From JALZAQ01 sp038253885 (GTDB lineage: Bacteria; Gemmatimonadota; Gemmatimonadetes; Gemmatimonadales; Gemmatimonadaceae), in the NCBI GenBank assembly GCA_038253885.1, contig JBBSGP010000014.1, positions 1-64,000 of the forward strand: a DNA stretch of 64,000 nt, read 5' to 3'. Both the position numbers and the translations under genes were made by a program. Positions within the stretch are counted from its first letter, which is position 1; every line of letters starts with the position of its first letter. Below the pieces are notes generated by a model. The model did not search any database, was not told the origin of the DNA, and saw nothing but the letters and a program-made list of their open reading frames with translations. Positions 48,828 through 57,664 of the stretch are shown in pieces.

Positions 48828-49415
48828 GTGAGTACGGCCCTCGATTCCACGAAGGCACAGTACGCCGCGCGACGGTTGGGCAAGCCGGCAATCACCGTCG
48901 CGCTGCGGCGTGAGCTGCTGGACGACCTCACCCGCCAGCTCGCGGCTGGGCCGCTCTATCTCATCGGGAGCGATTCGCGCTTCCGCGAGGCGGTGCGAGC
49001 GGTCTTCGCACCGACCGAGCGACTCCAGGAGGACCGCCGGCAGGGGTACCGCTACGAGGGGATGCCGCCCCAGCGCGAAGCGTGGCGCGCGGGGCTGGCC
49101 GGCGTGCACCAGGCGGCGCGTGCGCTCCGTGGCCGCCCGTTCGTGGAGCTCGCAGCAGAGGATCAGGACGCCATACTCCGCTGCATCGAGGGCGGAAGCC
49201 CCCCGGGCGACGCGTGGGAGGGGCTCGACGTGAAGCGGTTCTTCGCCAGCGTGCTGTGCGACACGGCCGTGACGACCTACTACGCCCACCCACTGGAGTG
49301 GAACGAGACCGGGTACAACGGCCCGTCCTCGCCGCGCGGGCACGTCCGCAAGTGGATCGGCGGCGTGGACCCGTGGGAGGCCCACCAGCGTACGACGCTC
49401 TGGGATACCGCGTGA
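48828..49415 (+). CDS. Gluconate 2-dehydrogenase subunit 3-family protein, orphan
   Basis: A 195-residue protein with the C-terminal signature of gluconate dehydrogenase subunit 3: DVKRFFASVLCDTAVTTYYA followed by HPLEWNETGYNGPSSPRGHV. Normally such a subunit pairs with a GMC flavoprotein subunit (and a cytochrome c), but no GMC gene is adjacent; the only one in the window is at 10986, which has its own N-domain of this kind. No Tat signal is visible at the start used here, GTG 48828, which has no clear ribosome-binding site. The gene overlaps the glucanase gene by GTGA. Confidence 0.8.
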   Translation: MSTALDSTKAQYAARRLGKPAITVALRRELLDDLTRQLAAGPLYLIGSDSRFREAVRAVFAPTERLQEDRRQGYRYEGMPPQREAWRAGLAGVHQAARALRGRPFVELAAEDQDAILRCIEGGSPPGDAWEGLDVKRFFASVLCDTAVTTYYAHPLEWNETGYNGPSSPRGHVRKWIGGVDPWEAHQRTTLWDTA

Positions 49416-50755
49416 GCGCCCAAGGTATCGCGAGCCCCGTTCCACACCCTGAGCTGTCGGCAGCAATGCTCGAACGGATCGAGCGCCTGACGTTCGGCTA
49501 TTTCGACCGCGGCATGAATCCATCCAACGGTCTCGTGCCCGACAGCACGAAGCAGGACGCACTGGCGACCGTCGCGGGCTCGGGACACGCCCTTGCCTGC
49601 TACGCCGTGGCTGCCGAGCGCGGATACGTGTCGCGCGAACGCGCGGTGACCCGCACCCTCGTGATACTCCGCTTCTTCTGGGACAGCGACCAGAGCGGAG
49701 CGCGCGATGCCACGGGGTACCGCGGCTTCTACTATCACTTTCTCGATATGGAGAGCGGTCGCCGCGCGTCACGGAGCGAGCTGTCCACCATCGATTCGGC
49801 GATTCTCTTCGCGGGGATTCTCGTCGCCGTCGCGTATTTCGATCGTGACGCGGCAGAAGAACGGGAGATCCGCAGGCTCGGCGAGGCCCTCTATCGCCGC
49901 GTGGACTGGGCGTGGGCGCGCGCCGGTGGCGATGCCGTGTCGATGGGATGGACGCCCGAGCGCGGCTTTCTGCGCCACGGCTGGAAGGGATACAACGAGG
50001 GCCTCTTCCTCTACGCGCTCGCCCTCGGCTCGCCGACGCATCCGATCGATCGACGCGGCTACGACGCATGGACGACCACGTACCGATGGAAGCGGCTATA
50101 CGGGTGGGAGCATCTCTTTGGCGGGCCGCTGTTCATCCATCAGTTGAGCCACGTCTGGATCGACTTCCGCGGCATCCGCGACCAGTACATGCGTGCGAAG
50201 GGCATCGACTACTTCGAGAACAGCCGCCGCGCCACCTACATCCAGCGCGAGTACGCCATCCGCAACCCGCGTCGCTTCGCCGGATACAGTGCGAATGCGT
50301 GGGGCATCACCGCGAGCGACGGCCCTGGCCCGGCACGGCGCACGGTGAAGGGAAGGCCGCGCCGCTTCTGGGCATATCGCGCGCGCGGCGTTCCGTACGG
50401 GCCCGACGACGGCACGCTGTCCCCGTGGGCGGTCGCGGCGTCGCTGCCGTTCGCGCCAGAGATCGTGGAACCAGCGCTCAGCGATCTCGAACGGACGCAT
50501 CCCGAGATCACCGGGGAACTCGGCTACAAGTGCAGCTACAACGAGACATTCATTGAGCGAGACGACGGGAAGAAGGGCTGGGTCTCACAGGGCTACTACG
50601 CCATCGACCAGGGACCAGTGGTGCTGATGATCGAGAATCATCGCAGCGAGTTCGTCTGGAAGCTGATGCGAGCGTGTCCGTACGTCGTCGAGGGCTTGCG
50701 CGCGGCAGGTTTCGAAGGCGGGTGGCTCAGCGGCGCGGCGGGTGACGGGCGGTGA
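49412..50755 (+). CDS. Glucoamylase-family (GH144-like) beta-glucanase
   Basis: A 447-residue alpha/alpha-toroid protein of the glucoamylase (PF10091) family, which includes GH144 endo-beta-1,2-glucanases and the NdvB C-domain. Motifs: LERIERLTFGYFDRGMNPSN, TVAGSGHALACYAVAAERGY, STIDSAILFAGILVAVAYFD, the KGYNEGLFLYALALGSPTHP segment and AGYSANAWGITASDGP (printed without the first Phe), which carries the catalytic region. No signal peptide at GTG 49412. It likely cleaves cyclic or linear beta-1,2-glucan. Coupled to the subunit-3-like gene, so glucan breakdown followed by sugar oxidation is conceivable. Confidence 0.85.
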   Translation: MSAQGIASPVPHPELSAAMLERIERLTFGYFDRGMNPSNGLVPDSTKQDALATVAGSGHALACYAVAAERGYVSRERAVTRTLVILRFFWDSDQSGARDATGYRGFYYHFLDMESGRRASRSELSTIDSAILFAGILVAVAYFDRDAAEEREIRRLGEALYRRVDWAWARAGGDAVSMGWTPERGFLRHGWKGYNEGLFLYALALGSPTHPIDRRGYDAWTTTYRWKRLYGWEHLFGGPLFIHQLSHVWIDFRGIRDQYMRAKGIDYFENSRRATYIQREYAIRNPRRFAGYSANAWGITASDGPGPARRTVKGRPRRFWAYRARGVPYGPDDGTLSPWAVAASLPFAPEIVEPALSDLERTHPEITGELGYKCSYNETFIERDDGKKGWVSQGYYAIDQGPVVLMIENHRSEFVWKLMRACPYVVEGLRAAGFEGGWLSGAAGDGR

Positions 50756-50887
50756 CGACGCTCCCCGCGCTCGACGGATGGACGCTGTCCGCCCCCGGTA
50801 TCAACGGCGAGCGGGTGCCGTCCGGCGGGAGCTCGCGCGCTGAGGCGCCGCCATGCATCGACGTCACACCAACCCCGAGGAGAAGGC

Positions 50888-51568
50888 ATGAAACCCGTGC
50901 TCGTATTCGACATGAATGAGACGCTGCTCGACATGTCCGCGCTCGATCCGGCGTTCGCCCGCATCTTCGGCCAGGCACGGGGCTCAGAGCTGCGAAAGAA
51001 GTGGTTCAAGCTGGTGCTCGAGCTCTTCCTCACCGCGACGATCACCGGCGAGTACCGGAGCTTCGACAAGCTCACCGACGACGCGCTGCAGATGCTCGCG
51101 AAGCTGCAGGGGCGCGAGGCGAGCGCCGACGACCGGGCGGCACTGAAGGAGGCGCAAGCAAAGATCCCGGCGTACCCCGACGTCACACCGGGGCTTACAC
51201 GGCTGAAAGAGGCGGGCTTCACGCTCGCGACGCTCACGAACTCGACGGCGACGTCGGCGGAGCGGCTGCTCGACTACGCGGGAGTCCGTCAGCGGTTCGA
51301 TGCCGTGCTCTCGGCTGATGCCGTCGAGCGCTACAAGCCGGCGCGCGGGGCGTACGAGTACGCGGCGAAGGAGCTCGACGTGAAACCCGAGCGCATCGTG
51401 CTCGTGGCGGCACATGCGTGGGACGTCGCGGGCGCGATGGCGGCGGGGTGTGAGGCGGCGTTCATCGCCCGACCCGAGAAGGTGATGAGCCCGGGCGCGC
51501 CGCGGCCACGCTACGAGGCCACCGACGTCGCGGCGCTCGCCGAGCAACTGGTGGCGAAGCATGGCTGA
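50888..51568 (+). CDS. Haloacid dehalogenase, type II (HAD superfamily)
   Basis: A 226-residue HAD enzyme. Motif I is LVFDMNETLLDMS with nucleophile Asp8, motif II is TLATLTNSTATSAERLL, motif III uses the Lys in RYKPARGAYEYAA, and motif IV is VLVAAHAWDVAGAMAAGCEA. The pattern VAAHAWDV and the cap helices after residue 20 match L-2-haloacid dehalogenases, which replace the halogen of 2-haloacids with OH; a broader HAD phosphatase role cannot be excluded. A strong GAGGAGAAGG ribosome-binding site precedes ATG 50888. No transport or regulatory partner is adjacent. Confidence 0.9.
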   Translation: MKPVLVFDMNETLLDMSALDPAFARIFGQARGSELRKKWFKLVLELFLTATITGEYRSFDKLTDDALQMLAKLQGREASADDRAALKEAQAKIPAYPDVTPGLTRLKEAGFTLATLTNSTATSAERLLDYAGVRQRFDAVLSADAVERYKPARGAYEYAAKELDVKPERIVLVAAHAWDVAGAMAAGCEAAFIARPEKVMSPGAPRPRYEATDVAALAEQLVAKHG

Positions 51569-51589
51569 GCGGCGCGAACGCAGCCGGTA

Positions 51590-51799
51590 GTGGTGCAGCC
51601 GATGCGCAGCCACGGCGGTGCACTGTTGCATGCCGACGCGACGCGCTGCGGCGGGATCTCGGGCTTTCTCCGCGTGGCAGCGCTCTGCGAGGCATTCGGT
51701 GTGGAGCTCTCCGCGCACACGGCCCCGCTGATCCAGCTCGCGCCCGCGGCGGTCGGTCCGTTGCGGCACGTCGAGTATTTCCGTAGCGTGTGGCCTGAC
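51590..51799 (+). pseudogene. Fragment of an enolase-superfamily (mandelate racemase-like) gene
   Basis: A short open stretch encodes about 60 residues that match the C-terminal barrel end of mandelate racemase/muconate lactonising enzyme relatives: LLHADATRCGGISGFLRVAA, then LCEAFGVELSAHTAPLIQLA and GPLRHVEYF. The expected 300 residues before it (lid domain and metal-binding Asp/Glu/Glu) are absent, and part of the S-x-H-A-x-A segment is deleted just after HTAP. The open stretch has no ribosome-binding site and begins 20 bases after the dehalogenase gene. It is best read as a decayed gene, so a former sugar-acid dehydratase locus. Confidence 0.75.
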
Positions 51800-51866
51800 C
51801 AAGTGCCAGTGCGGGGAACTCCCGCGAGCTCTCGTGACTTGCCGCGGCGCGCTGCCTGCTCCCATC

Positions 51867-52466
51867 ATGACTGACGGACCAAGACGAGAGCGGGATCGTC
51901 AATTTCGGATGGAGGCACTCCGCTGGCTGCCGGAGGTCGCGCGCTTCGCGCTGTCGCTCACCCGCGACGAGGCCGACGCGGACGACCTGGTGCAGGAAAC
52001 CTTCCTCAAGGCCTACGAGGCGTGGGGCACGTACACCCCCGGGACCGAGTGCAGAGGTTGGCTGTTCACGATCTGCCGCCACACGTTCTACCGCCGTCGC
52101 CGGCGGGAGGAGCGGCAGGTGACCTGTGACGACCCGGAGCTGGAGGCACTCGCCGCCGCGGCGGTGCACGCTTCGGCGCGTCACGGAGGCTACGAGGATC
52201 TCTTCGCGCGATTCGATCTCTCGGACGCGATCGACCAAGCCATCGCGGCCCTGCCCGATTCGTTTCGGGACGTAGTACTTCTAGTGGACGTGAACGACCA
52301 GCCCTATGAGGCCGCCGCGGAGACGCTCGGCGTCCCGATCGGCACCATCCGGTCGCGGCTCTTCCGGGCACGCCGCCTCCTTCAGGAGGCGCTCATCGAT
52401 CATGCGCGCGACGCGGGGCTCGTGCGTCCCGGGATCAACGCTGGCGGGGGCCAGGAGTCGAGATGA
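51867..52466 (+). CDS. ECF-type RNA polymerase sigma factor with cognate anti-sigma
   Basis: A 199-residue sigma factor with region 2 (about residues 18-85: ALSLTRDEADADDLVQETFL, and GTECRGWLFTICRHTFYRRR) and region 4 (about 125-185: QAIAALPDSFRDVVLLVDVN, ETLGVPIGTIRSRLFRARRL). ATG 51867 has no obvious ribosome-binding site. The 3' end overlaps the zinc-finger anti-sigma gene by ATGA, the standard layout of an ECF/ZAS module. It differs clearly from the orphan ECF at 1366. Confidence 0.93.
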   Translation: MTDGPRRERDRQFRMEALRWLPEVARFALSLTRDEADADDLVQETFLKAYEAWGTYTPGTECRGWLFTICRHTFYRRRRREERQVTCDDPELEALAAAAVHASARHGGYEDLFARFDLSDAIDQAIAALPDSFRDVVLLVDVNDQPYEAAAETLGVPIGTIRSRLFRARRLLQEALIDHARDAGLVRPGINAGGGQESR

Positions 52467-52810
52467 AACACTTCCTCGCGCGCCTGTTCGCGCGGTGGGG
52501 TCGGACGCCCGATGCCGCGCAGCCGGACACGCCGTCGCATGCGGACATGCTTCAGGGGATGACCCCGATGCTCGATTGCGAGTCGGTGATGCGGCAGTTC
52601 TGGGATTACCTCGACGGCGAGCTGACGCCGGACCGGATGGTCACGATCCGCGCGCATCTCGAGCTCTGCAAGCGGTGCTATCCGCAATACGAGTTCGAGC
52701 GGTCGTTCCTGGACGCGGTCGCCGCGAGCGCTCGCCAGCATTCGAACCTCGACCGGCTCCGCGCGCAGCTCACGGAGGCGCTGGAGGCGAAGGGGCTTGC
52801 CGACGGGTGA
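52463..52810 (+). CDS. Zinc-finger anti-sigma factor (ZAS type), soluble
   Basis: A 115-residue protein whose core MLDCESVMRQFWDYLDGELT, then MVTIRAHLELCKRCYPQYEF has the ZAS signature H-x3-C-x2-C plus an upstream Cys. There is no transmembrane helix, so it is a cytoplasmic anti-sigma factor of the RsrA/ChrR kind, where zinc and cysteines can sense oxidative or thiol stress. It overlaps the ECF gene by four bases. Its C-terminal helix region (LDRLRAQLTEALEAKGL) has no sensor domain. Confidence 0.9.
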   Translation: MKHFLARLFARWGRTPDAAQPDTPSHADMLQGMTPMLDCESVMRQFWDYLDGELTPDRMVTIRAHLELCKRCYPQYEFERSFLDAVAASARQHSNLDRLRAQLTEALEAKGLADG

Positions 52811-52892
52811 CGACCGCCGAAGCGAAAGCGTGCGGCTACCGAGCGCCATGGGGCTACTCGGGTCGGGAGGGGAATGGCCATCGGAAACGCGG

Positions 52893-53399
52893 TCACATGC
52901 GCATCATGTCACGGCGCATGGCGAGCATTCCCTCGATGCGCTTCCGATGCTCGGGCATGGCTCGCTCGAGCTGTGCACCGGTCATCTTCGCCATTCGATC
53001 GAGGTCGGTGCGGAGCTCCTGAACCGCGTTCCGCCACTTCCGTGGCGGCTCCATCTTCATCTCGCGCATCATCTGCTCGCAGTCGGCGATGAGGGCGGTC
53101 ACCACTCGCCGGTCGTCGGGGACCAGTGCGCGCAGTGAGTCGGGGTTGGCGGTCTGCAGGCGCTGGACGTGTGCTTCGACCTTCGGGGCCAGCGTGTCCT
53201 GGTGCATGCCGCTCATGCCCTGGGCGCCGGCGGGCATCGGCGCGTGGCTGGAGTCCCCCCGGGCGGCGGCTACGGTAGCCCCGGCACCGGCGCCGGTGCT
53301 GTCGGCGGACCGCTCACGGCTTCCCGGGTTGCAGGCGGCTGCCGTGGCCAGCAGGGCGAGCGCGATGCGTGGGCGGAGGCGGATGGGTTCCTTATGCAT
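52893..53399 (-). CDS. Uncharacterised Met/Ala-rich lipoprotein
   Basis: A 168-residue lipoprotein with signal and lipobox LLATAAAC, a low-complexity Ala/Gly/Thr linker, then a helical domain from about residue 85 (VQRLQTANPDSLRALVPDDR, LIADCEQMMREMKMEPPRKW). The second half is rich in Met and in charged residues (MMREMKM, MLAMRRDMMRM), reminiscent of CpxP/Spy-type or metal-handling periplasmic proteins, but no known motif is present. ATG 53399 has GAGGAG eight bases upstream. It is convergent with the ECF/anti-sigma pair and divergent from the MerA-like operon. Confidence 0.78.
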   Translation of the reverse strand: MHKEPIRLRPRIALALLATAAACNPGSRERSADSTGAGAGATVAAARGDSSHAPMPAGAQGMSGMHQDTLAPKVEAHVQRLQTANPDSLRALVPDDRRVVTALIADCEQMMREMKMEPPRKWRNAVQELRTDLDRMAKMTGAQLERAMPEHRKRIEGMLAMRRDMMRM

Positions 53400-53602
53400 G
53401 TCGAGCTCCTCGGTCCGGGATGATGGTGCAGACGTCGACTGCCGTTGGCGGCGTGACAAGTCCCATCCCCCGAGGGAAGTTCCACCGGGGTCGGGCTTCG
53501 TGAGCAGTCGGTTGTCAGGAACGTCCGGCACGTGTGCCGACTTGCCCTTTCGCTGGGCGGCCAACGACGCGACGGAATCTCAGCCCGCCCCAACGGGAGC
53601 GA

Positions 53603-55117
53603 ATGAGCGAGGAGCCAGCGATGAACGGCATGCGGGAGGACAGGAACGGATCGGGCGTTCACTACGACCTGATCGTCATCGGCGCCGGGCAGGGGGGAGG
53701 GCCGCTAGCGGGCGCCTTCGCGCGCGCGGGCCGGCGCGTCGCGCTGCTCGAGCGCGTGCACGTCGGCGGCACGTGCGTCAACGAGGGGTGCAGCCCGACC
53801 AAGACGGTGATCGCCAGCGCCCGCGTCGCGCATCTCGCCCGGCGGGCTGGCGATTACGGGGTCACGCCGGCTGACGCGGCTGACGAGCACGCGCGAGCGC
53901 CGCGTGACTGGCGCGTGGATCTAAGGCGCGTGCACGAGCGCAAGCAGCACATCGTCGACAGCTTTCGATCGGGCAGCGAGCGCGCGCTCGCCGCCGCCGG
54001 TGTGGACCTGATCCGCGGGCAAGCGCGCTTCGTCAGCGAGCGAGCCATCGAGGTCGTCGTATGGGGCGAGCAGCACGAAGCCGCGGACACGCGCACGCTC
54101 ACCACCGAGCGAGTGGTGATCAACACGGGGCTCAGGGCCGCCATGCCACGGCTCGAAGGGCTGGAGGCCGTGCCGTACCTCACATCCACCTCGATCCTCG
54201 AGCTGACCGAGCGCCCGGAGCACCTCGTCGTTCTCGGCGGGGGCTACGTGGGGCTCGAGTTCGCGCAGGCATTCCGCCGGTTCGGGAGCCGGGTCACGGT
54301 GGTGCAGCGCGACGCGCAGCTGTTGCCGCGGGAGGACGCGGACGTGGCGGACGCGGTCGCCGACATCCTGCGCGAGGAGGAAATCGACGTCCTGCTGTCG
54401 GCCGAGGCGGTGCGCGTAGAGCGCGACGGGCACCGCCCCGGCGGAGTACGCCTCCTCTGGCGCTCGCGCGAGGGCGCAGCCGGCGAGCAGGCCGTCGACG
54501 GATCGCACCTTCTCGTGGCGACCGGGCGCACGCCCAACACCGACGACCTGGGGCTGGATCGTGCGGGCGTCGCAACAGATGCTCGCGGCTACGTGCAGGT
54601 GAACGAGCGGTTGGAAACCTCGGCGCTGGGTGTGTATGCGATCGGGGACGTGAAGGGCGGACCGGCCTTCACCCACATCTCGTATGACGACTTCCGCATC
54701 CTCCGCACGAACCTGCTCGAGGGGGGCGCCGCGACTACCACCGGCCGAGTGGTGCCCTACACGGTCTTCATCGACCCGCAGCTCGGCGCGGTGGGAATGA
54801 CGGAGCGCGAAGCGCGCGCGAGCGGGCGCCGCATCCGCGTCGGCAAGCTGCCGATGACCAGCGTGGCCCGCGCGCTCGAGGTGGACGAGACGCGTGGATT
54901 CATGAAGGCCGTGGTGGACGCCGAGACAGGGCAGATCCTTGGCGCGACCGTGCTCGGGCTGGAAGGCGGCGAGATCGCGACGCTCTTCCAGATCGCCATG
55001 ATGGGCAAGCTCCCCTACACCGCGCTGCGGGACGGCGTCTTCTCGCATCCCACGCTCGCGGAGGCGCTCAACAACCTCTTCACGGCCATGGACCGCAATG
55101 GCGGGGAAGCCGAGTGA
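53603..55117 (+). CDS. MerA-like class I FAD disulfide oxidoreductase, no C-terminal Cys pair
   Basis: A 504-residue flavoprotein: FAD motif LIVIGAGQGGGPLAGAFA, redox cysteines in GGTCVNEGCSPTK, NAD(P)H motif LVVLGGGYVGLEFAQAFRR, second FAD motif VYAIGDVKGG and the dimer-interface HPTLAEALNNLF. It falls in the mercuric-reductase-like branch but has neither the N-terminal NmerA domain nor the C-terminal vicinal Cys pair needed to take up Hg(II). Function may be reduction of a disulfide, quinone or another metal. The stop overlaps the ABC ATPase gene (GTGA), an unusual partner for osmoprotectant transport. Confidence 0.9.
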   Translation: MSEEPAMNGMREDRNGSGVHYDLIVIGAGQGGGPLAGAFARAGRRVALLERVHVGGTCVNEGCSPTKTVIASARVAHLARRAGDYGVTPADAADEHARAPRDWRVDLRRVHERKQHIVDSFRSGSERALAAAGVDLIRGQARFVSERAIEVVVWGEQHEAADTRTLTTERVVINTGLRAAMPRLEGLEAVPYLTSTSILELTERPEHLVVLGGGYVGLEFAQAFRRFGSRVTVVQRDAQLLPREDADVADAVADILREEEIDVLLSAEAVRVERDGHRPGGVRLLWRSREGAAGEQAVDGSHLLVATGRTPNTDDLGLDRAGVATDARGYVQVNERLETSALGVYAIGDVKGGPAFTHISYDDFRILRTNLLEGGAATTTGRVVPYTVFIDPQLGAVGMTEREARASGRRIRVGKLPMTSVARALEVDETRGFMKAVVDAETGQILGATVLGLEGGEIATLFQIAMMGKLPYTALRDGVFSHPTLAEALNNLFTAMDRNGGEAE

Positions 55118-55929
55118 CCGGTGAAGTAACCGAGCCGTTGCAGGAGGCGCGAGCGACAACCTCCGCACCGGCCGCACTCCTGGCCAGGGGTGTGGTGCAC
55201 GCCTTCGGCGGCGCGGCGCCCGAGCGCGCGCTCGAAGGCGTGGATTTCGAGGCGCCGGCCGGCGCGTGCGTGGCGCTGGTCGGCGAGAGTGGCTCCGGCA
55301 AGACGACGCTGCTCCGGTGCTTCAACCGCATGGTGGAGCCACAGGCCGGCGTGGTCACCGTCGGTGGGCGCGACGTACGTGACGTCCCCGTCGAGGCGCT
55401 GCGTCGGAAGTTGGGCTACGTCCCGCAAGACGGGGGACTCCTTCCCCACTGGACGGTGCGGCGGAACGTCGAGCTGGTGCCTCGGCTGCTCGCCCTGGAT
55501 GACGTGGCGGCCCGTGCGGACGAGGCGCTCGCGCTCGCCGGCCTGCCCCCCTCTTTGTACGGGTCGCGCCATCCGCACGAGCTCTCCGGTGGCCAGCGAC
55601 AGCGGGTGGCACTCGCCAGAGCCGTCGCCGCGCGGCCGCCCGCGATCCTGCTCGACGAGCCGTTCGGCGCACTCGACGCGATCTCGCGTGCCGATCTGCA
55701 GGCTGCCTTCGACGGGGTGCGCCGCGCGACTGGCGCGACGACGCTCCTGGTGACGCACGACCTGGCCGAAGCGGCGCGGCTCGGCGACTGGCTGGTCGTC
55801 CTGCGAGCCGGGCGTGTGGAGCAGCGCGGGACGTTCTCCGAGCTGCGACATTCTCCAGCCACTCCCTACGTGCAGGCCCTCGTGGAGCGCACGCTGGCGG
55901 GCCTCGCGCGGCTTGAGGAGGGCACGTGA
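55114..55929 (+). CDS. Osmoprotectant (glycine betaine/choline-type) ABC transporter ATPase
   Basis: A 271-residue ATPase of the OpuCA/ProV branch without CBS domains: Walker A LVGESGSGKTTLLRCFNRMV, Q-loop YVPQDGGLLPHWTVRRNVEL, signature ELSGGQRQRVALARAVA and Walker B ILLDEPFGALDAI, then the H-loop LLVTHDLAEAARLGD. The loop LLRCFNRMVEPQAG is characteristic of quaternary-amine transporters. Lack of tandem CBS domains means the usual ionic-strength control by the ATPase is absent. GTG 55114 overlaps the MerA-like gene and its stop overlaps the permease/binding-protein gene. Confidence 0.92.
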   Translation: MTGEVTEPLQEARATTSAPAALLARGVVHAFGGAAPERALEGVDFEAPAGACVALVGESGSGKTTLLRCFNRMVEPQAGVVTVGGRDVRDVPVEALRRKLGYVPQDGGLLPHWTVRRNVELVPRLLALDDVAARADEALALAGLPPSLYGSRHPHELSGGQRQRVALARAVAARPPAILLDEPFGALDAISRADLQAAFDGVRRATGATTLLVTHDLAEAARLGDWLVVLRAGRVEQRGTFSELRHSPATPYVQALVERTLAGLARLEEGT

Positions 55930-57614
55930 ACCGTCGCACAGCACGGGGCGCGCTAGGGATCACGAGCCGTCTCGCGGCGCACCTCGTGCCGCTCGGCGGT
56001 TTCCTCGCCGTCTGCGTCGTTGCCCTGACGCCGCTTGCCGCAGCCCAGCAGGCGCCGGTGGCGATGCCCGCGCAGCCGGTCGTCGTCGCGTCCAAACCGT
56101 TCGGCGAGTCGTACCTGCTGTGCGAGCTCTTCGCGCAGCTGCTGGAATCGCGCGGCATCGCGGTGGAGCGGCGGCCAGGGCTCGGGGCGACGGAGGTCGC
56201 GTTCGGTGCCACCCGCTCCGGCGCGATCGACGTGTACCCGGAGTACACGGGCACCGGCCTGCTCGCCATCCTGCACGACTCCCTGCCGGACTCGCTCGCC
56301 CGAAACCCCCACGCAGTCTTCGCGCACGTGGCACGGGCGACGGCCGAGCGCTACGGGGCGCGGTGGCTGCCGCCGCTCGGGTTCGAGAACACGTACGCCA
56401 TCGCCGTACGGCGGGAAACGGCGGCACGCTACGGGCTGCACACGCTCTCCGACCTGGCGCGCGCGGCATCGGCGCTCACGGGCGGGCTCACGGCGGACTT
56501 CATCGGCCGGCCCGACGGGCTCGCGGGACTTCGACGCGCGTATGGCCTCACGCCGCGCGCGGTGAAGCCGCTCGCGCCGGCGCTCAAGTATCAGGCGCTC
56601 GCCGTGGGTGCCGTGGATTTCATCGACGGCTACTCCACCGACGGGCTGCTCGCGAAGTACGACCTCGTGGTTCTCGACGACGACCGGCGCTTCTTCCCAC
56701 CCTACGAGGCGGCGGCACTCGTGGGTGCACGGCTCGCACATGACCGGCCCGACGCCATCGCGGCCCTCACACTGCTGAGCGGCCGGCTCGACGAGCGAGC
56801 GATGCGCCGCGCGAACCGCCGCATTGAGGTGGACGGCGAGGACGTGCGTGTGGTCGCGCGCGACCTCCTCGGCGCCATCGGCCTCTCCGGCGATTCACGT
56901 CAGGGCGACGCGGTCGTGGCGCCGCGTCCCGCGGTGGGGCTCGGCGCATATCTCTGGCGCCAGCGCGCGCCGATCGGACGTCTCACGCTACGGCACCTGC
57001 TGCTCGTTGCCATCGCGCTCGCGCTCGCCGTCGTCATGGCGGTGCCGCTCGGCCTCGCGCTCGAGCGGGCGCGGGGCGGGGCGGAGCCGATCCTCGGCGC
57101 CCTCGGCGTGCTGCAGACGATTCCGAGCATCGCGTTGCTCGCCTTCATGATCCCCCTGCTCGGCGTCGGTGTGCGGCCGGCGCTCGTGGCGCTCTGGCTC
57201 TACGCCCTGTACCCGATCGCGCGCGGCACTTACGTCGGCGTGACAGACGCGGACCCGCGGGCGGTGGAGGCGGCGGAGGCGTTGGGGATGACGGCGCGCC
57301 AGCGACTGCTCCAGGTCCGGCTCCCGCTCGCCGCACCGGTGATCATGGCGGGCGTGCGCACGGCGGCGGTGATCACCGTCGGCGCGGCAACGCTCGCGGC
57401 GTTCATCGGCGCGGGCGGCCTGGGTGAGCCGATCGTCACCGGCCTCGCGCTCGCCGACACTCGGCTGGTGCTGTCGGGCGCACTGCCCGCGGCGGCGCTC
57501 GCGCTGCTGGTGGACGGTGCCCTTGCGATCGTGGCGCGCCTGGTCACACCCGCGCATCGACGCTCGACGAGCGGGAGGCGCCGAGAAGCCCCCGCTCGCC
57601 GCGAAAGTTTCTGA
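55926..57614 (+). CDS. Osmoprotectant ABC transporter, binding protein fused before permease
   Basis: A 562-residue fusion. A hydrophobic N-terminus (HLVPLGGFLAVCVVALTPLA) is a signal anchor; residues about 45-320 are an OpuAC-type binding protein (VVASKPFGESYLLCELFAQL, GAIDVYPEYTGTGLLAILHD), and residues about 350-545 a permease with the EAA loop AVEAAEALGMTARQRLLQVR and GAATLAAFIGAGGLGEPIVT. In OpuABC-type fusions the permease comes first; here the order is reversed. The binding protein would stay tethered to the permease in the periplasm. Ligand is probably betaine, choline or carnitine. Confidence 0.9.
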   Translation: MNRRTARGALGITSRLAAHLVPLGGFLAVCVVALTPLAAAQQAPVAMPAQPVVVASKPFGESYLLCELFAQLLESRGIAVERRPGLGATEVAFGATRSGAIDVYPEYTGTGLLAILHDSLPDSLARNPHAVFAHVARATAERYGARWLPPLGFENTYAIAVRRETAARYGLHTLSDLARAASALTGGLTADFIGRPDGLAGLRRAYGLTPRAVKPLAPALKYQALAVGAVDFIDGYSTDGLLAKYDLVVLDDDRRFFPPYEAAALVGARLAHDRPDAIAALTLLSGRLDERAMRRANRRIEVDGEDVRVVARDLLGAIGLSGDSRQGDAVVAPRPAVGLGAYLWRQRAPIGRLTLRHLLLVAIALALAVVMAVPLGLALERARGGAEPILGALGVLQTIPSIALLAFMIPLLGVGVRPALVALWLYALYPIARGTYVGVTDADPRAVEAAEALGMTARQRLLQVRLPLAAPVIMAGVRTAAVITVGAATLAAFIGAGGLGEPIVTGLALADTRLVLSGALPAAALALLVDGALAIVARLVTPAHRRSTSGRRREAPARRESF

Positions 57615-57664
57615 GGTTCGGCTCAGGTCTTCGCATCTGGCGTGCTGGTATCGAGCCGCAGTTG

